Shown piece by piece: positions 52,477 to 60,252 of a DNA stretch of 64,000 nt. A program made the position numbers and the translations under genes. Within the stretch, counting starts at the first letter, position 1; the number at the start of each line of letters is the position of its first letter. Location: NCBI RefSeq assembly GCF_001668615.1, contig NZ_LZMC01000055.1:1-64000 (forward strand), read 5' to 3'. The notes below the pieces were generated by a model, which was given only the letters and a program-made list of their open reading frames with translations, had not been told where the DNA came from and searched no databases. The DNA comes from Mycobacterium sp. 1274761.0 (lineage in GTDB: Bacteria > Actinomycetota > Actinomycetes > Mycobacteriales > Mycobacteriaceae).

Positions 52477-52790
52477 TCGTTGTCACCTCCATTCGTGTTG
52501 TCTTCGTCCAGTAGCCGCTCAATGTCGGCGTCGATGTCGTCAGCCACGAACTCGGCGTCGGCGTCAAGTGGGCCGTCGCCGCACAGCAGGTCGCGGTGCA
52601 CCAGGGCCAATGTCCGACCCCCGCGCACGAACTCGATGGCCTCACCCTGCGGATGCATGGTTACGCCTGGCACCCCGTGCTCGATGTCGTGTGCGAACCG
52701 CTCGGCCCGGTCTGCCGGGTCGAGGGCCGACCATGCGTTGGCGATGAGCTGGCGCACCTTCTCGGGGTTGAGGTCGTTTACATCGGTCAT
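52473..52790 (-). CDS. 105-residue acidic hypothetical protein
   Basis: MTDVNDLNPEKVRQLIANAW starts a helical domain (SALDPADRAERFAHDIEHG). A short beta part (GEAIEFVRGGRTLALVHR) and a very acidic tail (DADAEFVADDIDADIERLLDED) follow. It is a typical small phage operon protein of no known family. It overlaps the next gene by 4 bp. Confidence 0.7.
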   Translation of the reverse strand: MTDVNDLNPEKVRQLIANAWSALDPADRAERFAHDIEHGVPGVTMHPQGEAIEFVRGGRTLALVHRDLLCGDGPLDADAEFVADDIDADIERLLDEDNTNGGDNE

Positions 52791-53038
52791 TGATCTTGTT
52801 TCCTTCCGTTGTTTCTGCGTTGGCCGCTGTCGCTTATCGCGACAGTGTGTGATCTTGAGTCCTGAGCGATCTGGGGGACAGCGCGGGCACTTCCGGCGGT
52901 GGGCGGCGGCGAGTTGCGCTCCGCATTGGGCAGCCCGCCATTGGTGGCAGGTCGCGCTCGTTGCTTGACGAGCTGAACCCGGTTTTGGCTGACGGGGTCA
53001 CGAGCTGGTGTTCTGCCCGACCCCGTTAACCCGTCCAA
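52787..53038 (-). CDS. Doubtful 83-codon frame before the 105-residue gene
   Basis: Starts with TTG without a clear Shine-Dalgarno and ends overlapping the next ATG (ATGA). The protein is Gln/Arg/Pro-rich and low-complexity, and its 5' part covers the ACGAGCTG repeat array. The coupling overlap is the only support. Confidence 0.3.
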   Translation of the reverse strand: MDGLTGSGRTPARDPVSQNRVQLVKQRARPATNGGLPNAERNSPPPTAGSARAVPQIAQDSRSHTVAISDSGQRRNNGRKQDQ

Positions 53039-53063
53039 CGAGCTGTGACGAGCTGACGAGCTG
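52968..53063. repeat. Five copies of ACGAGCTG
   Basis: The octamer occurs at 52968, 53000, 53038, 53048 and 53056, all in the same orientation, the last three nearly abutting. They lie just downstream of the primase gene, before the HNH-capsid operon. This fits an operator cluster or replication iterons. Confidence 0.6.
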
Positions 53064-53124
53064 GACGTGTCAGCGGCAGGATTTCATGGCGCGCTCCTCG
53101 ACTGGTGACGGTCTCCTCGCGCCC

Positions 53125-53288
53125 GGCACAGGATCATCCTGTGCCAATGTTTCTATGTTAGAGCGACAATGGGGTTTACCCTGTGCCGCCTGTGCCACCA
53201 CCGTTGATCTGCGACTTTGCAAGACCGGTGGCACAGGATGATCCTGTGCCACTACCGACCATCGCCATATGGCACAGGTGGCACAGGC
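53125..53288. repeat. Array of GGCACAGG units with two 21-bp palindromes
   Basis: Perfect palindromes with arms GGCACAGGAT/ATCCTGTGCC lie at 53125-53145 (central C) and 53230-53250 (central G). Doubled units CCTGTGCC occur at 53179-53199 and GGCACAGG at 53271-53288. The last lies within the 3' end of the primase gene, encoding LLPVPPVP. The second palindrome abuts the primase stop. Confidence 0.75.
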
Positions 53289-54745
53289 AAAAGTCCAATG
53301 CCTGCGTAGAGGCGAAGTCGACCGCCGTCAACCCTCGGCTGAATCACCTTTACTTCGGGCACAACCGCGTGCAAGTCGCGACCGAACGTCGACTTAGCTC
53401 CGGTGGCGTGACCGTTGTCCCACGCCCATTTCTGATAAGCGCTGTACAGATCATCACGACTGACGCTCTCGTGCGGGCCACGAACGCAGCAGTCGCGAAC
53501 GAACGCCGACATGGGCGAGGCGAGGTCCATCATCAGATTCGCGGCGTCCTGCGACGATTGCGGGACAGTAAATTTGCCGTTCCGGTAGAGCCGATCCAAC
53601 CCCTCCAACGCCCACGCCAAGATGCCGGGCAGCTCGACGGCCAGGCGATCATCGAGCGTGCGGTCCTCGCGGCCCAGAAACGATTCGGTCGTTTGCAAGA
53701 TCAGCATGCGGTTGGCGATGGCACCGGACATGTCGCGGAACTTGGGCAACTCGTTGGAAAGGATCACAAACCGCGTCGGCAGCCTCCCCGACCAGGGGTC
53801 GCGGAACTTTCGGTCGACAGTCAGCATGTCTTCGCCAGTGATCGACAGCAGGCGTTCCACCACCGTGTTCGCCGGTATATTGCCAAGGCGCGCATCGGAT
53901 ATGATGCCCAGCGGCTTACCCAGCAGCGGCGATAGACCGAAGTTGGTGCCGAGGCTCGCCAAAGTGGGACCAGCGACATGTCCGCGACCCAGTAGGGCGG
54001 TCAGCAGGCGGGCGATAGTGCCTTTACCTGATCTTGTTGGGCCGATAACGACAAGCATTTTTTGCATGTCAGTTCGACCCGATAGCACGTAACCGAAAAA
54101 CTCTTGAAGCAAAGCAACAGATTCTGCGTCATCAGCCCACAACGACTTCAAGAACGCCAGCCACGTCGCTGGCTCGGGCGCGTCTCGGTGGTAATCGAAC
54201 GGCACAGCAACAAGGTTGAAGAACGCCGGTGTGTGGTCGTAAAGCTGTCGATTCGACAGACTGAGTAAGCCGTTGTCGCATGAAATGATCTGGCCAGTTA
54301 CGTCTTCCGCGCCCGCGCTATGTGCGACCCACGACGGAGGATCAATGTCGCGGCTCAGGTGACCGATTGCTTCCATCGCTTCGACAACGTCAGCGACTTT
54401 ACGCCGAGACGGATTCCACGGAAGGCGTTCAACGGAAGTCTTTTTCGCGACCAGGTAATCAGCATTGTCAAGTACTTCGTAGATTGTGCTGCGAATCTCG
54501 GCAACGTCGACCTCCATCCAATGCGTGATGTCCCAACGCATCCAACCTCCGCGCCAAGCCAATAGGGTGCGCACACCGTCGCTGGTGAGGCTCTCGTAAA
54601 GCTGACTCGCCACTTCGTACGGAGCATCGGGCGGTGGAAACAGCACACGTGCATTGGTTCCCGTCGACGGCGGCTCATTATCACTGGCATACCTGCCGCT
54701 CTCGACGATGACCTTGCCACGCGCAGCGTCATCGCTCACGGTCAT
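53252..54745 (-). CDS. D5-type phage primase/helicase
   Basis: 497 residues from ATG 54745, which overlaps the DUF2742-like stop (ATGA); the long upstream frame is rejected. The middle ~150 residues resemble the D5 N-terminal/primase C-terminal region (WMEVDVAEIRSTIYEVLDNADY, DNGLLSLSNRQLYDHTP). The P-loop is VVIGPTRSGKGTIARLL, with SDARLG as the likely Walker B and VILSNELPKF as sensor I. It would unwind and prime element DNA. The extreme C-terminus reads LLPVPPVP, encoded by the repeat array. phiRv1 carries an equivalent gene. Confidence 0.9.
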   Translation of the reverse strand: MTVSDDAARGKVIVESGRYASDNEPPSTGTNARVLFPPPDAPYEVASQLYESLTSDGVRTLLAWRGGWMRWDITHWMEVDVAEIRSTIYEVLDNADYLVAKKTSVERLPWNPSRRKVADVVEAMEAIGHLSRDIDPPSWVAHSAGAEDVTGQIISCDNGLLSLSNRQLYDHTPAFFNLVAVPFDYHRDAPEPATWLAFLKSLWADDAESVALLQEFFGYVLSGRTDMQKMLVVIGPTRSGKGTIARLLTALLGRGHVAGPTLASLGTNFGLSPLLGKPLGIISDARLGNIPANTVVERLLSITGEDMLTVDRKFRDPWSGRLPTRFVILSNELPKFRDMSGAIANRMLILQTTESFLGREDRTLDDRLAVELPGILAWALEGLDRLYRNGKFTVPQSSQDAANLMMDLASPMSAFVRDCCVRGPHESVSRDDLYSAYQKWAWDNGHATGAKSTFGRDLHAVVPEVKVIQPRVDGGRLRLYAGIGLLPVPPVPYGDGR

Positions 54746-55041
54746 GACGCCCGCCTCGGAATGTAGTACCTCGCCCTGTTGTAGACAGATTGGATGACCG
54801 GCGTCCAATCCTGCGATGCGCGAATCTCTCTGGCGGCATCGACATACGCCTCCTGACAGGTTTCCATCCGCAAAGCCCAGTGCTGGGCGGCGTCGAGAAT
54901 CGCGGCCAGCTTGCGCGGATCGTTCTCGGCGAGGCCGCACCATGCCGGGGTGCCGACCATTGGCCAGTCGTCGGTGAGTCGTGCGGCCACGTACTCGTGC
55001 ACGCTCCACCACGAGACCTGTTGGTTTTCTGGTATTGTCAT
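54742..55041 (-). CDS. DUF2742-like prophage protein
   Basis: 99 residues: MTIPENQQVSWWSVHEYVAA, then WPMVGTPAWCGLAENDPRKLAAILDAAQHWALRMETCQEAY. The WWSVHE and GTPAWC motifs are those of DUF2742 proteins found in mycobacterial prophage-like elements of the phiRv type. The function is unknown. ATG follows AAAGG. It is coupled to the primase. Confidence 0.8.
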   Translation of the reverse strand: MTIPENQQVSWWSVHEYVAARLTDDWPMVGTPAWCGLAENDPRKLAAILDAAQHWALRMETCQEAYVDAAREIRASQDWTPVIQSVYNRARYYIPRRAS

Positions 55042-55062
55042 CGTTGCCTTTCAGATGGCTGT

Positions 55063-55095
55063 GCCCCGCTGGTGTTGGTGTTGCGCCAGCGGGGC
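55063..55095 (+). terminator. Hairpin with T run between the 48-residue and DUF2742-like genes
   Basis: GCCCCGCTGG and CCAGCGGGGC form a perfect 10-bp stem, followed by AATTTTTT on the + strand. For minus-strand transcripts the T run precedes the stem, so there it may act only as a structured leader. Confidence 0.6.
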
Positions 55096-55106
55096 AATTT
55101 TTTGAA

Positions 55107-55253
55107 TCATGTTGCGCGGCAGTCAGATGCGTCATTTGTCGCACCTGTCCGCAGCAGTGCGGAGATGCGGCTTCGCTGCTCGTCAGTCAGCGGCGGCGCT
55201 GCTCCGACAATGCGGTCTATCCCGTCGCCGGTGGCTTGGTGCTGGTGGGACAT
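55107..55253 (-). CDS. 48-residue hypothetical protein
   Basis: ATG 55253 follows GGGAGAACGT. The protein begins MSHQHQATGDGIDRIVGAAP and continues with the helix LTDEQRSRISALLRTG. The good ribosome binding site and helical pattern support it. It is the first gene after the excisionase terminator. No family is recognised. Confidence 0.65.
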   Translation of the reverse strand: MSHQHQATGDGIDRIVGAAPPLTDEQRSRISALLRTGATNDASDCRAT

Positions 55254-55279
55254 ACGTTCTCCCAGTTGTTTCGGGTATG

Positions 55280-55310
55280 AAAAAACCCCGCGCCGATTGC
55301 GGCCGGGGTT
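55280..55310 (-). terminator. Terminator of the excisionase-like gene
   Basis: On the minus strand AACCCCG and CGGGGTT enclose a 13-base loop and are followed by a T run (TTTTTTC), 22 bp after the stop of the excisionase-like gene. Confidence 0.8.
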
Positions 55311-55331
55311 GTATCTAGGTGAACTGCTTAT

Positions 55332-55517
55332 CTATTCATGCGTCACAGGCCTGAGAATCTGATCTCGAACTTCGCTGAGATCAAAACGCAGAAACCGACC
55401 ACCAAGCCGGTAGCCGGTGATCTTCCCTTCGCGCAACCAGCGCTGCACCGTGCCGGGCGCGACACCTAAAGCGGCGGCAGTCTCGTTGAGGGTCGCCAGT
55501 GGGTCGCCGGTCTTCAT
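55332..55517 (-). CDS. Excisionase-like MerR/AlpA-type DNA-binding protein
   Basis: 61 residues: LATLNETAAALGVAPGTVQRW is a helix-turn-helix, and REGKITGYRLGGRFLRF is the wing with the usual (G/R)xxxRF. Such proteins serve as recombination directionality factors for integrases or as regulators. Its place near attR suits the phiRv1 Xis role. ATG follows AGAGGAAAACACG. A hairpin with T run at about 55550-55586 precedes it on the same strand. Confidence 0.85.
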   Translation of the reverse strand: MKTGDPLATLNETAAALGVAPGTVQRWLREGKITGYRLGGRFLRFDLSEVRDQILRPVTHE

Positions 55518-55603
55518 CGTGTTTTCCTCTCGGCCAAATTGTGGGCATGAAAAAGCCCCCAGGAGCGAAAAGGCTCCGTGAGGGCAGCGTCAACTGAATT
55601 CTG

Positions 55604-55700
55604 TAGTTCCAACCCGTCAAGGCATTTCGGCCTGGTTTAGAACGACGGGCGCGTCTGATCACCAAGACTAGTTCCAACCCGGTAAGGGCATCTCGGCCTG
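55604..55700. repeat. Two ~31-bp imperfect direct repeats near attR
   Basis: 55604-55634 and 55669-55700 both begin TAGTTCCAACCCG and end TCGGCCTG, with a few differences between, 65 bp apart. They lie between the excisionase-like gene and attR. Confidence 0.65.
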
Positions 55701-55788
55701 TCGTCTATCCACCGGGCGCTGGTGATCGGCTATGTTGCGTTACGTCACGCATTCAACGCTACCCACGCGTTTCGCGTAGTCAAGCACC

Positions 55789-55813
55789 AGTATCTAGTCT
55801 GCACAGTTGCGCC
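55789..55813. other. attR half-site of the serine integrase
   Basis: The phage arm AGTATCTAGTCTGCACAGT (55789-55807), then TGCG and core CC (55812-55813), followed directly by the DUF222 gene's CGCGACCGCGG. GCACAGT mirrors ACTGTGC at attL with the same four-base distance to the core. Reconstructed attP is thus symmetric around CC. Confidence 0.82.
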
Positions 55814-56092
55814 CGCGACCGCGGCTGCACCCGACCGGGCTGCACCGAACCCGGCTATCACTGCGAGGTCAACCACGACCCAGCCTGGGCCACCGGCGGG
55901 CGCACCGACGCCGACTGCCTGTTCTTCGACTGCGGCCCCGACCACACCCTCGTCACCAAGGGACTGCTCCAGACCAAAGTCACCGACACCGGCCGACTCG
56001 CCTACACCGACGGCACCGGCCCACCCGAAATCAATTACGCACACCACCCCGAAGAACGATTGCGCGAGCTCTTCGACGACGACGATCCCTAG
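55814..56092 (+). pseudogene. DUF222/HNH gene, 3' part with the HNH domain
   Basis: The frame reads RDRGCTRPGCTEPGYHCEVN, then HDPAWATGGRTDADCLFFDCGPDHTLV, and ends with DDDDP and TAG at 56090. This is the HNH nuclease-like domain that ends REP13E12/DUF222 proteins, with zinc cysteines and the central His. It has no start codon and continues exactly the frame that stops at 46495. Excision of the element would restore the gene. Confidence 0.93.
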
Positions 56093-56157
56093 CGGACGCC
56101 ACCGCGTCTCAACACGCAATGACGATTACCTGTTAATCCAGTGCGTAAACGGACCTG

Positions 56158-58143
56158 TTAGCGGCGACGTCGGGACCGCAGATAATCGCCGACGACCGCG
56201 GCGCCCAGACCGTCCAGATCGGGCACGACCACGCGGCCTTCGACACGCCGCGCCACTTGATCAATGAACCTCGCCAAACCCGGATCGTTACCCAGCCGGA
56301 AGATCGTGATCTGCGCGCCCAGCCGCGCCATCTCATCGAATCCCTTGACGGTGTGCGCGATCGTCCGCGGATGCGGCGGGTAATCAAAAAAAACCGCCGT
56401 ACCCTCGCGGTCGCCGAAGTTCTCCAGATGAGCCGTCGGCTCACCGTCGGTCACGACCAGCACGACCGGCTGCGCGTTGGGATGACGGCGCAAGTGCCGA
56501 CCCGCCAACGCCAACGCATGGTGCAGATTGGTGCCCTGCTCGTACACGCCTTCCAGTCCGGTCAGCTCGGCAGCGGATACCGTTCGCGCGTATCGGCCAA
56601 ACGCGATGATCTGCAACGCATCCGACCGGAACCGCGTACTCACCAAGTGGTTGAGCGCCAGCGCCGTGCGCTTCATCGGCAACCACCGGTTCTCCATCAC
56701 CATCGAGAACGAGGTATCCACCAGCAGCGCCACCACGGCCTGCTGACGCGTCTCGGTCTCCGACACCTCGACGTCCTCGACCGTGATGCGGATCGGCATC
56801 TCCGCTACGCCGGTACCGGCCTGCCGCAGCACGGCATTCGTCAACGTCCGCGTGACGTTCCATGGCTCGGTATCTCCGAACTGCCACGCCCGCGTCGCAC
56901 CCGTCATCTCGCCGGCCGCACCGGCCCGCCTGGTCTCCCGTTCACCATGCCGGCCCGAAAGCTGTTGCGCCACATCACGCAAGGCAGTCTGGCCGAGCTG
57001 ACGCATCGCCTTAGGCGACAACCGCCACTGCCCGTCGGAGCCACGGTCCAGGAAGCCCTGATCCATCAGCGCCTTCTCCAACTCCGCCAGCGTCCGCGCG
57101 TCGACAGCCGCCTCCTCGCCGAGTTGGCGGGTCAACGCCTCGAGGTCGACGTCCTCCATCGTCGCGCCCGCATAACTCTGCGACAGCGTTTCGGCGAGCT
57201 GCTCCAGCTCGGCGATGTCGGCCATCGCCTGCGCGCCCTCGCCCATGCCCAGCGGATTGTCTCCAGAGAACCGCGACGACCCCGTCCAATCCTCACCCGG
57301 TCGCGCCGCCTGCAGATGCGCGTCCAAACGGTTCAACGCGTTCATCAACGACGGCGACCCGAATGCCTGCTGCGCCAACGCATCCAGCTCGGCACGCTGA
57401 TCAGCCGACAGGCTATTGCGGAACCTCTGAGCCGCCGCCGCCCGCTGCGCCAGCGAGTCCAGCAGCTCGTCGACGTTGCTCGGGTTCTCCGGGAAGAACT
57501 CGCCGTGCTTGCGCATGAAATCGTCGAAATCGGCTTGCGTGTCCTCGCCGCGAGCATGCTTGTCCAACAAATCATTCAGGTCGTCAAGCATCTCGTTGAC
57601 GCGCTGACGGTCCTCATCGGTGGCGTTCTCGAGGGCCTGCTTCATGCCGGCGAACCGCTGGTCGAGCATCTCGCGGCCCAGCAGATCCTTGATCTGCTCG
57701 TACTTCTCGCGCGCCTCCTGGCTGCGCCACTCGTAGTCGGACAGCTCCTGCACGGCCTTGGCCGGCGACGGCGGCAGCGACTCGATGCGCATCTCCTGGA
57801 ACCGGGCGTCGTCGTCGAGGGCGCGCGCCAACTCCTTGCGTTCGGCCAGCACCGCCTCGTCGAGCAGCTTCTTGATCTCCTGCAGCGTCCCGTCGAGGTT
57901 GTTGCGCTGCAGCAGTTCCCGACGACGACGGTTCGCCTCGGCGGCCAGCTTGTCGGCACCACGCATGTTTTGCGTACCGCGCCGCAGCAGCTCCTGCAAC
58001 GCGCGTCGCGGCGACGAGCCCTCCATCACGTCCTGCCCGATCGCCTCCAGCGCCTCGCGCAGATCGACCGGCGGCGCCAGCGGATCCGGTCCGCCGGTGT
58101 AGCCGGAATAACGGGACGAGCGCCCGTGCCCGCGTCTAGCCAT
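56158..58143 (-). CDS. Von Willebrand factor A domain protein (Rv0959-like)
   Basis: 661 residues from ATG 58143, overlapping the 3' end of the AAA+ gene by 8 bp; the longer frame lies inside that gene. The N-terminal ~430 residues are charged helices. The C-terminal VWA domain carries the MIDAS motif DTSFS (VVALLVDTSFSMVMENRW) and VLVVTDGEPT. Such VWA proteins pair with MoxR/magnesium-chelatase-type AAA+ ATPases to insert metal or remodel proteins. The pair matches M. tuberculosis Rv0958-Rv0959. The target is unknown. Confidence 0.92.
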   Translation of the reverse strand: MARRGHGRSSRYSGYTGGPDPLAPPVDLREALEAIGQDVMEGSSPRRALQELLRRGTQNMRGADKLAAEANRRRRELLQRNNLDGTLQEIKKLLDEAVLAERKELARALDDDARFQEMRIESLPPSPAKAVQELSDYEWRSQEAREKYEQIKDLLGREMLDQRFAGMKQALENATDEDRQRVNEMLDDLNDLLDKHARGEDTQADFDDFMRKHGEFFPENPSNVDELLDSLAQRAAAAQRFRNSLSADQRAELDALAQQAFGSPSLMNALNRLDAHLQAARPGEDWTGSSRFSGDNPLGMGEGAQAMADIAELEQLAETLSQSYAGATMEDVDLEALTRQLGEEAAVDARTLAELEKALMDQGFLDRGSDGQWRLSPKAMRQLGQTALRDVAQQLSGRHGERETRRAGAAGEMTGATRAWQFGDTEPWNVTRTLTNAVLRQAGTGVAEMPIRITVEDVEVSETETRQQAVVALLVDTSFSMVMENRWLPMKRTALALNHLVSTRFRSDALQIIAFGRYARTVSAAELTGLEGVYEQGTNLHHALALAGRHLRRHPNAQPVVLVVTDGEPTAHLENFGDREGTAVFFDYPPHPRTIAHTVKGFDEMARLGAQITIFRLGNDPGLARFIDQVARRVEGRVVVPDLDGLGAAVVGDYLRSRRRR

Positions 58144-59521
58144 AGACCGTTTCGCCCTCGCCGGACACCTTGTCGATGCGCTTCGCCAAATACAGTGCCT
58201 CCAAAGCCAATTCGACGGCGGCGGCGCGCTGACCGTCCGACTTGGCCCCCAGCCGCTCCTGTATCTGGGCAATCGCGGGCACTTCCGGCACCACGGCCAG
58301 CACGTCACGCGCCGAGACCCGCTCTCCCGTCGTCACCGCCGTGCCGCCCTCGATGGCGACCACCAGCGGACCGACGTCGATACCGCCCAGCAGCCGCTGC
58401 GCGGTGTCAGCCGTCGCGCGCCGCAGCAGATGCTCGAGCACCGCCTGCTCGCGGCCCTCCTCACCAGACTCGAATTCCAGCTTTCCGCGCAGCACGTCGA
58501 TCACCGTGCCGAGATCGACCACCCGGGCCACCGGGTCCGTCTCGCCCAGGATCGCCGAGCGGTGCCGCGCCGCCGCGGCCACCGTCTCCGCCGCCGCGAT
58601 CGCGAACCGCGCCGACACACCTGACCTCTGGTCGACCGAGCTTGACTCGCGTAGCAGTCGCGCGAAGCGCGCAAGGATCTGCAGCAGATACTCCGGCACC
58701 TCCGCAGCCAGGTGCGCCTCCTGGCTGATGACGCCGACCTCGGCGGCCAGTTCGCGCGGATAATGCGTGCGGATCTCGGCGCCGAAGCGGTCCTTCAGCG
58801 GGGTGATGATGCGGCCGCGGTTGGTGTAGTCCTCGGGGTTGGCGCTGGCGACGACCACCACGTCCAGCGGCAGCCGCAGCGTATAGCCGCGTACCTGGAT
58901 GTCCCGCTCCTCCATGACGTTGAGCATCGACACCTGGATACGCTCGGCGAGGTCGGGCAGCTCGTTGACTGCGACGATGCCGCGGTGCGCCCGAGGGATC
59001 AGGCCGTAGGCGATGGTCTCCGGGTCGCCGAGGCTGCGGCCCTCGGCCACCTTGATCGGGTCGATGTCGCCGACCAGATCCGCCACGCTGGTGTCCGGCG
59101 TGGCCAGCTTCTCGAAGTACCGCTCGCTGCGATGCCGCCACTCGATGGGCAGGTCTTCACCGGACTCTGCGGCCCGCCTGATGGACTCGGGGGTAATCGG
59201 CGTGAACGGGTGCTCTCCGAGCTCCGAGCCCGCGATCACCGGCGTCCACTCGTCGAGCAGACCGGACAGCGCGCGCAGCAGCCGCGTCTTGCCCTGACCG
59301 CGTTCACCCAGCAGCACCACGTCGTGGCCTGCGATCAGCGCCCGCTCCAGCTGCGGCAACACGGTGTCCTCGAAGCCCAGGATCCCCGGCCACACATCGC
59401 GACCCTCGGCGAGGGCGGCCAGCAGGTTCTCGCGGATCTCCTCCTTGACGCCCCGCTCGCGATGGCCGGAGGCGCGCAGCTCACCGAGGGTGCGGGGCCG
59501 GTCATTAGATGATGTCACCAC
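58136..59521 (-). CDS. AAA+ ATPase of magnesium-chelatase/MoxR type (Rv0958-like)
   Basis: 461 residues. Walker A GERGQGKT at 72-79, Walker B/sensor region GIVAVNELPDLAERIQVSMLNVMEERDIQVRGY, and VVVASANPEDYTNRGRIITPLKDRFG like the BchI/MoxR pore-loop region. A C-terminal lid domain follows. It forms an ATP-driven ring with the VWA protein encoded next. GTG 59521 (or 59518). Confidence 0.93.
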   Translation of the reverse strand: MVTSSNDRPRTLGELRASGHRERGVKEEIRENLLAALAEGRDVWPGILGFEDTVLPQLERALIAGHDVVLLGERGQGKTRLLRALSGLLDEWTPVIAGSELGEHPFTPITPESIRRAAESGEDLPIEWRHRSERYFEKLATPDTSVADLVGDIDPIKVAEGRSLGDPETIAYGLIPRAHRGIVAVNELPDLAERIQVSMLNVMEERDIQVRGYTLRLPLDVVVVASANPEDYTNRGRIITPLKDRFGAEIRTHYPRELAAEVGVISQEAHLAAEVPEYLLQILARFARLLRESSSVDQRSGVSARFAIAAAETVAAAARHRSAILGETDPVARVVDLGTVIDVLRGKLEFESGEEGREQAVLEHLLRRATADTAQRLLGGIDVGPLVVAIEGGTAVTTGERVSARDVLAVVPEVPAIAQIQERLGAKSDGQRAAAVELALEALYLAKRIDKVSGEGETVYG

Positions 59522-59585
59522 TCCACGCTACGACGAGTGGCGACAACGGGCAGCGGTTGCCCTCTGCGCGAACGTTGGAATGCAG

Positions 59586-60248
59586 CTAGGCGTCCGACGG
59601 CGGCAGCATCTGGAAGCCGGTCATGATCGTCTCAGCGTCGCGCTTGTACGTGGGGTTGTCGGGGTCGGCGCTCTGCACCGTCATCGTCATCGCGAACGTC
59701 ATGTCCTCGGTCTGCATCACCGCGGTCAGCACCCGCGCCGGGTGCGGCCGCAACATGCCCAGCTGCGGCGTGGTGTAGTCGATGGTCTCGGCGGGCAACT
59801 CGCACAGCGTGCCCTCCGAGACGCGGATATCCGTTGCCCCGATCGCGGACTTCAACGCTTTGTGCTGCGCGTCGAACACCTCTTCCGGCTCCGTGTGACC
59901 ACGGTGGCTTTCGAGCGTGACGACGGCCGTGGGCGCAAACCCGTCCTTGGCCAGGCCTTCGTTGCGCATGGAGAACCGGATCAGCTCCGAATCCATCATC
60001 GTCACCCGGTCCCAGCCGTCGGGCTGCGGGATCTTCATGACGGGCTCTTGATCGTTGTGGTCGGGGATCGGCGTCATCGGCGCGTCGACCGCTGTGCAAT
60101 CCGATGCTGTCGCACCCGCCTTGCCCATGTCGGGCGCCGCGACCACGCGGGCGTCGCTCACCACTCGCGTGCACGAGGCGCACAACACAACGGCGGTGGC
60201 CCCCAGGACCACTGCCGCCACCCGCCTCACCGTCACCATGGCCCGCAA
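59586..60248 (-). CDS. LpqN/LpqT-like lipoprotein
   Basis: 220 residues (217 from the second ATG at 60239). Signal sequence VRRVAAVVLGATAVVLCASC; lipidation would be on the second Cys, but the position three before it is also Cys, an imperfect lipobox. The mature part has MKIPQPDGWDRVTMMDSELIRFSMRN and APTAVVTLESHRG, as in LpqN/LpqT proteins, a family of mycobacterial envelope lipoproteins. LpqN binds trehalose-lipid transport partners in M. tuberculosis; this paralog is unassigned. Confidence 0.78.
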   Translation of the reverse strand: MRAMVTVRRVAAVVLGATAVVLCASCTRVVSDARVVAAPDMGKAGATASDCTAVDAPMTPIPDHNDQEPVMKIPQPDGWDRVTMMDSELIRFSMRNEGLAKDGFAPTAVVTLESHRGHTEPEEVFDAQHKALKSAIGATDIRVSEGTLCELPAETIDYTTPQLGMLRPHPARVLTAVMQTEDMTFAMTMTVQSADPDNPTYKRDAETIMTGFQMLPPSDA

Positions 60249-60252
60249 CCTA

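Larger units (their letters stand above)
46494..55811. mobile_element. phiRv1-like 9.3-kb phage-like element (satellite)
   Basis: The element lies in a DUF222/HNH gene, with a large serine integrase at the left end and an excisionase-like gene near the right end. On the minus strand it carries 48-residue, DUF2742-like, primase-helicase, 105-, 41- and 33-residue, HNH, HTH and HK97 capsid genes. On the + strand it carries the integrase, a HEPN-like gene and a 60-residue gene. There is no terminase, portal, protease or tail gene. Size, target and gene plan resemble phiRv1 of M. tuberculosis. Confidence 0.93.

Noticed and set aside
53070..53252. 60-codon minus-strand frame within the palindrome array
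   Set aside because: Its repeated AQD(D/H)PVP is only a translation of the GGCACAGG repeats; no ribosome binding site.
55669..55690. GTTCCAACCCG resembling a tRNA T-loop
   Set aside because: No acceptor, D or anticodon stems can be drawn around it.
55604..55700. Possible CRISPR from two similar repeats
   Set aside because: Only two copies, imperfect, with a single spacer and no cas genes; better explained as att-proximal repeats.
55722..56267. 181-codon + strand frame spanning attR
   Set aside because: The HNH domain is read in a different frame over the same DNA; this one is a Thr/Pro-rich shadow.
58461..59141. 226-codon minus-strand frame inside the AAA+ gene
   Set aside because: Alternative frame of a strongly conserved gene; no domain.
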